Source: an uncultured bacterium
GTDB taxonomy: Bacteria; Cyanobacteriota; Vampirovibrionia; Gastranaerophilales; Gastranaerophilaceae
NCBI GenBank assembly: GCA_900556295.1
Contig: USOK01000117.1
Span: 1-5,589, forward strand
Direction: 5' to 3'
DNA length: 5,589 nt
The position numbers and the translations under genes are program-made. Under the pieces are notes generated by a model that had not been told where the DNA came from, searched no databases, and saw nothing but the letters and a program-made list of their open reading frames with translations. Shown in pieces: positions 1 through 5,589 of this stretch (position 1 is its first letter; the number at the start of each line of letters is the position of its first letter).

Positions 1-1512
1 AAAATTATTTTTTGTTTTGTTTACTAATCTATGAGGCCATAATGTTGGAGAAGCATTTTTAGAAAAAATATCACACGGAAACTCAGTTAAATCATCTAGT
101 TTTAAATGATAGGCATATTCTTTTTTAGTAATGTAATGCCATTTTTTAGGAATAATATAAGTAGGACTATTAGTTTGCTCTGAAGTTTTAGGTTTATATT
201 CTTCAAACATATCTAAAGAGTATTCTTCCTTTAAAGAGGGTTCTTCCTTTAATGAAAGCATAAATGATTCAAGCAAGCTTTTATTGACAGTAATATTATT
301 TGATAATAATAATTCTCTGAATTTAAATAAAGATCGTTTCATTAAAGAAAAAACTTCATCAATTGCAATATCTATTGAATCAAGTTCATCGGAAGAAACG
401 TCGGGTTCATAAGATTTATTTTTTCTATTTCTATCCATATCCCTACATATTGCTCCAAAAAGACATGCAACAAAAGGCACTCTAAATGATGGCATTGGAA
501 TTTGTGCTATACGTAAAATTCGTGGCATTATATTATCACTGAAATAGCTGTTTATAGAAGTATCCTTTGCGCTATTCTTAAATTTAATTATGGGAGTAAG
601 ATAGGAGAGGTAGAAAATATAATCGGTGTTTAGTAATAATTCTAAGATTTGTTGCAGGTATAGACTTCTAAATTCATTCAAACCTAGCAAAGGAACAGAT
701 AGCATTTTTAGTAATTCTAAATGTTCATCTAATTCGTACTGCTCTATGGGTTTTCGGTTTTTGCTTTTGGTTTTTTTGGGATTAAGAGGATTGTAAAAAT
801 AATTTTTATGAAATGGATAAGAAGTATACTGACTACTATAGAATATTCGATAAAGTAATTCATTAGTTATTGAGTCAAAAATATCTTTACTACTGTATTT
901 TATAGTATTATTTTCTAAAGTAGATTTAAAAAAAGGTAATAAAGCGGTTGACTGCAGTTTTTCGTATAAAACTTGAGCGCGAGTTGAATAAAATTTTTCT
1001 TCCCAATCTTGAGTTTTAATTATAAGACCTTCAGCTAATTGGTTTGCTTTAAGAGGAAGCGCGTATAAGTCAAAGTATAATGCTGAAGCTAAATACATCT
1101 TTAAACATGGCTTGAGGATTGGAATTATAATTTGATAATCAAGAAATAATGTAGACCCTTCATCATCTAAGCTTTCTAATTCCTCTGTTACTGTTTCTTC
1201 AATAGCTGCCTCAAGTGTTTTAAAAGAAAAATTTGGATGATAATTAGTGTTTTTACAAAAAGAAAAATACTTAGGCTCTTGAAAGTTGTTAATTTTATCA
1301 ATAGTAGATTGGCGTTTTAATGCATACTGAGATAGGTATTCTTGGTATGCAATTTTTTTCTCTTCTTTATTAAGACTCTTAAATTCAGAATTTTTGTTCA
1401 TCATTCTCTTTAGTTTAGCTGTTTCGAGCCTTGATAAAACGGTATCATCTGCTAATTTCGCTCTTAGCTGATAATATTCATGTATGGTTTTGAAGTAAAA
1501 GGGATTTAGCAT
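1..1512 (-). CDS. Large protein of unknown function, C-terminus cut by the window edge
   Basis: I do not recognise this protein. The frame is open for 504 codons with no stop and continues past base 1. The start is well supported: ATG at 1512-1510 on the minus strand, with AAGGAGG (1518-1524) 5 nt upstream. The N-terminal third looks mostly helical and charged. It includes an acidic run at about residues 105-119 (ending LESLDDEG) and is followed by a more hydrophobic stretch, about 124-155, which is not a convincing membrane span. A lysine-rich segment lies at 245-255 (PKKTKSKNRKP). Near residues 420-430 a short duplication gives SLKEEP then SLKEEY. I see no signal peptide, Walker motif, HTH or nuclease motif. 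The gene is transcribed away from the mobility operon and sampled lines have lower GC (about 28-32%) than the helicase gene. Both fit cargo of a mobile element, but it could also be a flanking host gene. That the frame is coding is nearly certain; function is unknown. Confidence 0.85.
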   Translation of the reverse strand, partial: MLNPFYFKTIHEYYQLRAKLADDTVLSRLETAKLKRMMNKNSEFKSLNKEEKKIAYQEYLSQYALKRQSTIDKINNFQEPKYFSFCKNTNYHPNFSFKTLEAAIEETVTEELESLDDEGSTLFLDYQIIIPILKPCLKMYLASALYFDLYALPLKANQLAEGLIIKTQDWEEKFYSTRAQVLYEKLQSTALLPFFKSTLENNTIKYSSKDIFDSITNELLYRIFYSSQYTSYPFHKNYFYNPLNPKKTKSKNRKPIEQYELDEHLELLKMLSVPLLGLNEFRSLYLQQILELLLNTDYIFYLSYLTPIIKFKNSAKDTSINSYFSDNIMPRILRIAQIPMPSFRVPFVACLFGAICRDMDRNRKNKSYEPDVSSDELDSIDIAIDEVFSLMKRSLFKFRELLLSNNITVNKSLLESFMLSLKEEPSLKEEYSLDMFEEYKPKTSEQTNSPTYIIPKKWHYITKKEYAYHLKLDDLTEFPCDIFSKNASPTLWPHRLVNKTKNNF

Positions 1513-1517
1513 ATTAG

Positions 1518-1524
1518 CCTCCTT
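1518..1524 (-). promoter_or_regulatory. Ribosome binding site of the divergent gene
   Basis: On the minus strand this reads AAGGAGG, a full match to the anti-Shine-Dalgarno core, 5 nt before the ATG at 1512. It fixes the start of the left-hand gene, which has no other evidence for its start because the protein is unrecognised. Confidence 0.8.
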
Positions 1525-1545
1525 ATAAATGTGTAAAATAGCGGA

Positions 1546-1574
1546 TAAACATAAATGACGATAAAAACTATAAT
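1546..1574 (+). promoter_or_regulatory. Predicted sigma-A promoter of the helicase-relaxase operon
   Basis: A perfect -10 hexamer TATAAT (1569-1574) lies 17 bp downstream of TAAACA (1546-1551), which matches the -35 consensus TTGACA at four of six positions. Transcription would start near 1581, about 50 nt ahead of the preferred helicase start. No equally good promoter was found for the divergent gene on the other strand in the same 120 bp. The call rests on hexamer matching only. Confidence 0.6.
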
Positions 1575-1593
1575 GAAATCATAAGCTTAATTC

Positions 1594-1609
1594 TAGCGTG
1601 TGCACGCTA
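1594..1609. promoter_or_regulatory. Inverted repeat TAGCGTG-TG-CACGCTA, candidate operator or origin site
   Basis: Two exact 7-nt arms (1594-1600 and 1603-1609) are separated by 2 nt. This GC-rich island in an AT-rich spacer lies about 13-28 nt downstream of the predicted transcription start and ends 11 nt before the ribosome binding site of the helicase gene. The form suits a dimeric repressor blocking transcription; it could equally be a hairpin in the leader RNA or part of a replication or transfer origin. No repressor gene is visible in the window apart from the ribbon-helix-helix protein of the same operon, which could be an autoregulator. Function is inferred from position and symmetry. 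Confidence 0.5.
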
Positions 1610-1620
1610 AACAACTATAC

Positions 1621-1626
1621 GAGGTG
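1621..1626 (+). promoter_or_regulatory. Ribosome binding site that decides the helicase start
   Basis: GAGGTG lies 6 nt before the GTG at 1633. It supports that GTG over the in-frame GTG at 1600, upstream of which no purine-rich site is visible, and over the GTG at 1624, which overlaps the site itself. Confidence 0.65.
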
Positions 1627-1632
1627 AATTTA

Positions 1633-3006
1633 GTGAACATATCTAAATTTGTTAACAAACGTCAGGAAGAACTCCTGCAGCTAAAAGCTTCCATCATTAA
1701 CCAGAAAAAACTGTACTGTGATGGAAATGACTTTTACATTCTCCAACCAGAAATAAGGTTAATAGAGAAGCTGCCAAAAGGCAATGAGTTGGTTCGTTTT
1801 TTCAAGGATAATATGCTCAAGAAGTTAGGATACGAAAATTTATCTGTAGCAAGCATAAAATCTTTGCTTAACGAACTGGCAGTTGATTCAGAAATTCATA
1901 TTGAAAATGCTGTGTTTGAAAAAAATATGGAATATGTTAATTTCCGCAATGGAGTTCTGGATATAAACACCGGAAAATTTACGGCAGAAGCAGATGGCTA
2001 TTTCGATTATGTGCTAGATTGCAATTATAGTACTGGTGAATCCAAAAATAGTTTTCCTAACTCTCTTTTGAAGCTGTTAAAAGAACCTATGGACTTAGAA
2101 AATATAAACTCGTTATCTGAGAAAGATAAGAGTAAAGTAATACTTGTATTAGAGGCAATCGGTTATATATTATCTGATAGCCAGCAGGAGCGGAAAGCAA
2201 TCTTTTTTATAGGACCGACAGCTTCAGGGAAATCAACGCTTGCTAAATTCATTGCTTCTATTATAGCACCAAAATCAATGGTGAAAAAGTATACATTAAC
2301 ACAGATGGCTGAAGGTTTTTCTTCAATGTCGGCGGTTCGAGCTAAGCTTAACTATGCTGATGAACTTGACGTTAGTTCCAAAAAGAGCCTGCAGTTGTTT
2401 AAGTTGATGGTTAGCGGAGGAGAATTAACATTACCGCAAAAATATGCCGAGGATAGAGATGTGCCTATTAGAGCAAAACTACTCTTCTGTTGTAATGAGC
2501 TGCCTGATTTGCATAATTTGCAAGCTGAGGCCATTATGGATAGGATGCTTTTGATAGGATTTAAAAATTCTGTTAAGAAGCGTGACTCTACGCTAGCTGA
2601 TTACTTGTATTGGCAAAGAGATTTGATTGTATCAATGGCTTTTGATGCTTATATGGAAACTAAGAACAAGCGTAAATTTACAGATAGTAAGTTTGCTCAA
2701 GACCTGCTCAAGATTTATTCAGTTGAACAAAATAGCAATAAAAATTTTGTGAATGACTGCCTAAAGCTTTCAACAGATGGGAAAATAGCAAGTAGCAAGT
2801 TATTTGATGAATACCTTAGTTACTGCCAAGCTAATGGAATTTCTAAACCGTTAAGCAGGCACTCTTTGTATCAAGAAATTTTGACAAAATTCGCAGGGTA
2901 TGCGGAGCAAAAGAAAATTCGAGATCCTAATACGGGTAGATCTGTACAGGGATTTACCGGAATAGCGTTTAAAAATGATGAAGGAGAGATTATCCATGGC
3001 CAATAA
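1633..3006 (+). CDS. D5/P4-family superfamily 3 helicase (primase-helicase C-terminal part only)
   Basis: Predicted DNA helicase of the phage/plasmid P4-D5 primase family, which unwinds replication origins as a hexameric AAA+-like ring. From the GTG at 1633 it has 457 residues. Visible motifs: a D5_N-type segment with NGVLD at 106-110; Walker A GPTASGKST at 194-202; Walker B-like ADE at 242-244; the loop SGGELTLPQKY, as in the B' region; the sensor-type motif LLFCCNELP with Asn288; and a C-terminal winged-helix-like part. The N-terminal primase-polymerase or zinc-toprim domain found in full-length P4-type proteins (often 700 residues or more) is absent, so priming must come from elsewhere. 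I chose 1633 because GAGGTG (1621-1626) sits 6 nt upstream. The frame opens further to a GTG at 1600, but that start has no ribosome binding site and lies inside the inverted repeat. It overlaps the next gene by 11 nt and leads the operon. Family assignment is strong; the role in element replication is inferred. Confidence 0.9.
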   Translation: MNISKFVNKRQEELLQLKASIINQKKLYCDGNDFYILQPEIRLIEKLPKGNELVRFFKDNMLKKLGYENLSVASIKSLLNELAVDSEIHIENAVFEKNMEYVNFRNGVLDINTGKFTAEADGYFDYVLDCNYSTGESKNSFPNSLLKLLKEPMDLENINSLSEKDKSKVILVLEAIGYILSDSQQERKAIFFIGPTASGKSTLAKFIASIIAPKSMVKKYTLTQMAEGFSSMSAVRAKLNYADELDVSSKKSLQLFKLMVSGGELTLPQKYAEDRDVPIRAKLLFCCNELPDLHNLQAEAIMDRMLLIGFKNSVKKRDSTLADYLYWQRDLIVSMAFDAYMETKNKRKFTDSKFAQDLLKIYSVEQNSNKNFVNDCLKLSTDGKIASSKLFDEYLSYCQANGISKPLSRHSLYQEILTKFAGYAEQKKIRDPNTGRSVQGFTGIAFKNDEGEIIHGQ

Positions 3007-3274
3007 CCTGAATAGAGCAGTTCAATGTAGATTGAATGACGAAGAATTTATAAAATTGGAGAACTTAGCAAAGATAAATGGTATAAAGAAATCTGAAGTG
3101 ATTAGAAAATCTGTTGATCATTATTTAGATACATATAACAGAGAAGGCGCGAAATATAAGCCGTTAATTCTAAATAATATCAAAACAATGAAATTATTAT
3201 TGGAATCAGACAGATTCCATAAAGAAGAACTTAAGAGAGAGGTAGCGAGGTTATTATGGGCAATAAATCTATAA
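2996..3274 (+). CDS. Small ribbon-helix-helix protein, likely relaxase accessory (MobC-like)
   Basis: A 92-residue basic protein whose first half reads as a ribbon-helix-helix fold: a strand around residues 7-14 (RAVQCRLN), helix A about 15-29 (DEEFIKLENLAKING), and helix B about 31-45 (KKSEVIRKSVDHYLD). The pattern of a short strand followed by KKSEVIRKS is typical of MobC/CopG-type DNA-binding proteins. Residues 60-90 form a charged helical tail. The start at 2996 has AAGGAGAG (2981-2988) 7 nt upstream; an in-frame ATG at 2975 precedes that site and is less likely. The gene overlaps the helicase end by 11 nt and the relaxase start by 19 nt. Directly before a relaxase gene, such proteins usually bind the transfer origin and help the relaxase load, and may repress the operon. 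This role is inferred from position and fold; a pure transcriptional regulator is the alternative. Confidence 0.8.
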   Translation: MANNLNRAVQCRLNDEEFIKLENLAKINGIKKSEVIRKSVDHYLDTYNREGAKYKPLILNNIKTMKLLLESDRFHKEELKREVARLLWAINL

Positions 3275-4074
3275 TGCGTCTTATAAATGTAGGTGCTAAA
3301 GGTAAGGCGGATAATAATGCAAAAGCTAAAAAACATGCGGAATATGTTCTTCGTAAAGATGCTACGACAAAGTCATTGACATATTTTGAGATGGTTTCTT
3401 CTGAGAATCCCATTGATGAGTTCGGCTTTTTTGCTAGACGTACAGGCAAAGATGCTGGTAGACCGCTGAAACACTTAGTTGTTTCATATAAAGCTAAAAA
3501 GGAACTACAGTGGGAGAATTATCTTGAAGTTACTGAGGAAATAGCGGGATTTTTTGGTAAAGAATATCAGATTATAGCCGCGGTGCATGATAATATTCCT
3601 AATAGACCTCATGCACATATTTTGGTAGATTGTTTTAATGTGAGTACGGAAAAGAAGATGTCTGAAAGCCCTCGTGAATTTTGGAGATTAGTCGAATATG
3701 TTAATTCTGTATTAGACAAGAATGATATATATCCATTATTACAAGGCTGTCGTCAACAGAAAAAAGATGCAGAGGTGGGAGTTTGCGAAACTGCAGAGCT
3801 TTGTAGTGACATATCTATGCCAGCATCTGTATATTGTGAAGAATATCTTTATAATGGACCAATAGCTACGTATCAACAGGATAAAGATTTTAATGGATTC
3901 CCTGTAAGCATTGCTAATAGTGGTGTTTTTGTTGGAAATGGGGTTAAAGAGTGTTTTAATAGTGGCGCCAGAGATGATTTTAGTGCGTATTTCCCAAATG
4001 CTTCTAAAGAACAAAGTTTAGAAGATATTTTACTTATAGCTCGTTTTTTAGGATTGGAGGATAAAAATGTATAA
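3256..4074 (+). CDS. Short MOBP-like relaxase (mobilization nuclease)
   Basis: Predicted HUH endonuclease that nicks the transfer origin and stays linked to the 5' end of the transferred strand. It has 272 residues from ATG 3256. The three relaxase motifs can be placed: motif I around Tyr30 (AEYVLRKDATTKS), the candidate nucleophile; motif II around 72-78 (KHLVVSY); and motif III HDNIPNRPHAHILVD, giving metal-binding candidates His111, His119 and His121. That arrangement resembles MOBP/VirD2-type relaxases. It is short for the family: after about residue 165 only about 105 residues remain, with scattered cysteines and no domain I recognise. No C-terminal helicase or primase domain is fused. 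The start at 3256 follows GAGG by 5 nt; an ATG at 3274 overlapping the previous stop (TAATG) is a credible alternative that would remove six residues. It overlaps the downstream gene by 8 nt. Class is fairly sure; the subfamily is not. Confidence 0.82.
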   Translation: MGNKSIMRLINVGAKGKADNNAKAKKHAEYVLRKDATTKSLTYFEMVSSENPIDEFGFFARRTGKDAGRPLKHLVVSYKAKKELQWENYLEVTEEIAGFFGKEYQIIAAVHDNIPNRPHAHILVDCFNVSTEKKMSESPREFWRLVEYVNSVLDKNDIYPLLQGCRQQKKDAEVGVCETAELCSDISMPASVYCEEYLYNGPIATYQQDKDFNGFPVSIANSGVFVGNGVKECFNSGARDDFSAYFPNASKEQSLEDILLIARFLGLEDKNV

Positions 4075-4408
4075 GAATAAAATGTTGATTTATGGTATTG
4101 CGTTAGTAGAAAATGGTAAAATCAGTAATCTTGTTGGTCATATTTTAGATCTTCAAACAAACGAAAGACTATTTTATGATGGCATGTTAGAAAAATATGA
4201 GAATTTTGATTTGCTAAGAAGGTTGATTATTGGTCCTGAAAAATATATCGAACTGAATCCGGATAAGGTAGGAAAGCCGAGACATCTGTTTGATTTCAGT
4301 GTCAGATGTAATGTTTGTGGACGTGCTTTAACTGATAAAGAAAGCGTGTTTTGTCAAGAAAATGGTCTTATGCCAACATGCTACCAATGTCAACATTCTC
4401 GAAATTGA
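4067..4408 (+). CDS. Unknown 113-residue protein with C-terminal zinc-ribbon-like cysteines
   Basis: I do not recognise this gene as a named family. The last third carries C81-x2-C84 and C105-x2-C108, with an extra Cys96, in a context (RCNVCGRALTDKESVFC) that looks like a structural zinc ribbon or treble-clef knuckle. The first 75 residues look like a small mixed alpha/beta domain with LVGHILDLQTNERLFYDG, without catalytic motifs I can name. The start at 4067 is set by GGAGG (4056-4060), 6 nt upstream, within the end of the relaxase gene, so translation is probably coupled to the relaxase. It is the last gene of the overlapping block, and the integrase begins 61 nt later. Position suggests a DNA- or protein-binding accessory to mobilization, or a recombination directionality factor, but no sequence feature proves either. 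Coding status is well supported by overlap, ribosome binding site and the cysteine pattern. Confidence 0.75.
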   Translation: MYKNKMLIYGIALVENGKISNLVGHILDLQTNERLFYDGMLEKYENFDLLRRLIIGPEKYIELNPDKVGKPRHLFDFSVRCNVCGRALTDKESVFCQENGLMPTCYQCQHSRN

Positions 4409-4423
4409 TTATATATTATAACT

Positions 4424-4447
4424 TTGAGCATATTGATTGATGCTTGA
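4424..4447. other. Weak hairpin between the zinc-ribbon gene and the integrase gene
   Basis: TTGAGCAT (4424-4431) can pair with ATGCTTGA (4440-4447) around an 8-nt loop, with two G-U pairs. It is followed by an A-run rather than a T-run, so it is not a typical rho-independent terminator on the plus strand, and no T-run follows on the minus strand either. It could be a small leader structure ahead of the integrase gene or simply chance in AT-rich DNA. Confidence 0.25.
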
Positions 4448-4469
4448 AAAAAAGATTGGAGGTATAGAG

Positions 4470-5589
4470 ATGTCCAAAAGAGTTGCTGGAGAAGGCACAA
4501 TTTATTTCGATAAAAGTATGCAAAGATTTGTAGGGCAGTTCCCTTACAAGGATTTGGAAACTGGAAAAACGAAAAGAAAAAAAATCACTGGCCTTACAAA
4601 AAAGGAAGTTTTGGAAAAGGGGCAAAATTTCAAATTAGATTTAGATCACGGATGTGTACTACCCAAAAATGAAGATGATGATATTACACTAGGGGAGTAT
4701 ATGAATAAGTGGTTAGAGGATACTGTCAGAAGTACAGTGAGGATTAAAACCTACGAACGTTATGAATGTGCTTATCGTTGCCATATAAAGCCTTACCTTG
4801 CTTCTACTAAATTAAGAGCTTTTACTCGTGTTGGCCTACAAGAGTACTTTGTAAAGTTGAGTAAATCTGGAAAAGTAGATGGTTCAAAGTTAGCTCCACG
4901 CACGGTTAACGCTATTAGACGATTACTTAAAATGGTGTTTAAATATGCAGTGGGAGATGGATTATTAATGAAAAATCCAGTTGAATTAACTAAGCCAATA
5001 CGCATAGAACCTACACCTATCAATGTTTTCAAAGTAGCTGAATATCAAAAACTTTTAGAGGTTGCAAAAGCAGAAAGCTGTAGAGATTATTTGGTGGTTA
5101 GAATTGCTTTTGCTACAGGAATGCGTATAGGTGAGATTTTTGGCTTGGAATATTCAGCAATAGATTTTGAAAAAAATCTTATTTCTGTAAAGCAGACAGT
5201 TGTTACTAGTAGGCACGGAAAGCGAGTTCAGCGTACAGCTAAAAATAGCACTAGCTTGAGGACTATTTTAGTAGAGCAAAATTTGATTGAGGAGTTGCGC
5301 AAGGCATATCAGTTGCACAATTTAAAAAAGAAGACAGTGCATGGATGGTTAGAGAAGAACCATGATTTTATTATCGAAAATGCTGATGGCAGTTTCTGTG
5401 ATCCAGCTTATTTTAGTGATAAAATTTTTAAAAAGAAGTTACTTAGGAAATCAGGGTTATCTTCAAAGTTTCGTTTTCATGATTGCAGGCATACACATGC
5501 AACATGGCTTCTTGAACAAAATGTAGATATAAAAACGATTTCTGAACGCTTAGGACATAAGAGCATTCGAGTCACTTTGGATACCTATG
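4470..5589 (+). CDS. Tyrosine recombinase / integrase, C-terminus cut by the window edge
   Basis: Predicted site-specific integrase of the phage and Tn916-like family, responsible for inserting and excising the element at its attachment sites. The 373 visible residues contain: an AP2-like arm-binding domain at about 7-55 (GEGTIYFDKSMQRFVGQFPY); a SAM-like core-binding domain at about 72-172; and the catalytic domain from about 185. Catalytic residues: Arg219 in ATGMRIGE, probable hairpin Lys258 (TAKNSTS), His337 and Arg340 in HDCRHTHA, His363 in LGHKS, and nucleophile Tyr373 in VTLDTY. The window stops one base after the Tyr373 codon, so only a short C-terminal tail should be missing. The set is complete, so the enzyme looks active. 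Start 4470 follows GGAGG (4458-4462) by 7 nt; the in-frame ATG at 4440 would place that site inside the gene. The attachment site is probably just beyond the right edge. Confidence 0.95.
   Translation, partial: MSKRVAGEGTIYFDKSMQRFVGQFPYKDLETGKTKRKKITGLTKKEVLEKGQNFKLDLDHGCVLPKNEDDDITLGEYMNKWLEDTVRSTVRIKTYERYECAYRCHIKPYLASTKLRAFTRVGLQEYFVKLSKSGKVDGSKLAPRTVNAIRRLLKMVFKYAVGDGLLMKNPVELTKPIRIEPTPINVFKVAEYQKLLEVAKAESCRDYLVVRIAFATGMRIGEIFGLEYSAIDFEKNLISVKQTVVTSRHGKRVQRTAKNSTSLRTILVEQNLIEELRKAYQLHNLKKKTVHGWLEKNHDFIIENADGSFCDPAYFSDKIFKKKLLRKSGLSSKFRFHDCRHTHATWLLEQNVDIKTISERLGHKSIRVTLDTY

Noticed and set aside
1544..1576. Possible direct repeats (GATAAA...ATGA twice), considered as iterons
   Set aside because: The two copies differ in length and sequence, are only two in number, and consist of AT-rich DNA overlapping the promoter; not enough to call iterons.
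1582..1589. TAAGCTTA palindrome near the predicted transcription start
   Set aside because: An 8-bp AT-rich palindrome with no symmetry beyond it is weak; the neighbouring 7+2+7 repeat is a much better regulatory candidate.
2352..2534. Open frame on the minus strand inside the helicase gene
   Set aside because: It lies wholly opposite the conserved Walker B to sensor region of the helicase and has no supporting ribosome binding site or motif; it is a shadow.
3877..3883. TATCCTG on the minus strand, resembling the nick region of IncP-type transfer origins
   Set aside because: A 7-nt match inside the relaxase coding sequence with no adjacent inverted repeat is expected by chance.
3739..4014. 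Open frame on the minus strand inside the relaxase gene
   Set aside because: It is opposite a well-supported relaxase frame within an overlapping operon; the product has no recognisable feature. The same applies to the minus frames at 3121-3336, 3231-3449, 4416-4625 and 4793-5032.
4405..4434. Possible integrase promoter (TTGATT at 4405, CATATT 18 bp later)
   Set aside because: The -10 matches only four of six positions and the spacing is not ideal; AT-rich DNA gives such matches by chance. Read-through from the upstream operon is equally possible.
1..5589. CRISPR array, tRNA, rRNA, or insertion sequence
   Set aside because: No regularly spaced repeats, no tRNA-like cloverleaf or rRNA segment, and no transposase reading frame were seen on either strand. 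An attachment site may lie beyond the right edge but is not in view.

Overview
The window is AT-rich (sampled lines: about 30% GC at the left, mid to high 30s in the middle). It has strong GGAGG-type ribosome binding sites and tightly overlapping genes, which suggests a low-GC Gram-positive (Bacillota) host. A clostridial or Negativicutes gut or oral bacterium is a guess; nothing here fixes the genus. The gene set is that of an integrative mobilizable element or similar mobile island, cut off by both window edges.

Layout. (1) Positions 1-1512, minus strand: the first 504 codons of a large open frame with a very good ribosome binding site. It runs off the left edge and I do not recognise its protein. 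(2) Positions 1513-1632: a 120-bp divergent control region with a near-consensus plus-strand promoter (TAAACA, 17 bp, TATAAT) and a 7+2+7 inverted repeat, the best operator or origin candidate in the window. (3) Positions 1633-4408, plus strand: four overlapping genes that look like one transcription unit. They encode a D5/P4-type superfamily 3 helicase without a primase domain, a small ribbon-helix-helix protein, a short MOBP-like HUH relaxase, and a 113-residue protein with a C-terminal zinc-ribbon-like cysteine cluster. (4) Positions 4470-5589, plus strand: a tyrosine recombinase whose reading frame is cut one base after the codon for its presumed catalytic tyrosine.

How the parts may work together (inference): the integrase would insert and excise the element. 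The relaxase, guided by the ribbon-helix-helix protein, would nick an origin of transfer. The helicase could unwind the excised circle for replication or strand transfer. No type IV secretion genes or coupling protein are visible, so transfer would need a helper element unless those genes lie outside the window. The zinc-ribbon protein and the large divergent protein have no assigned role. They are the parts most likely to hold something new: the divergent gene looks like cargo or a regulator and effector outside the mobility module, and the zinc-ribbon gene sits where an excisionase gene often lies.
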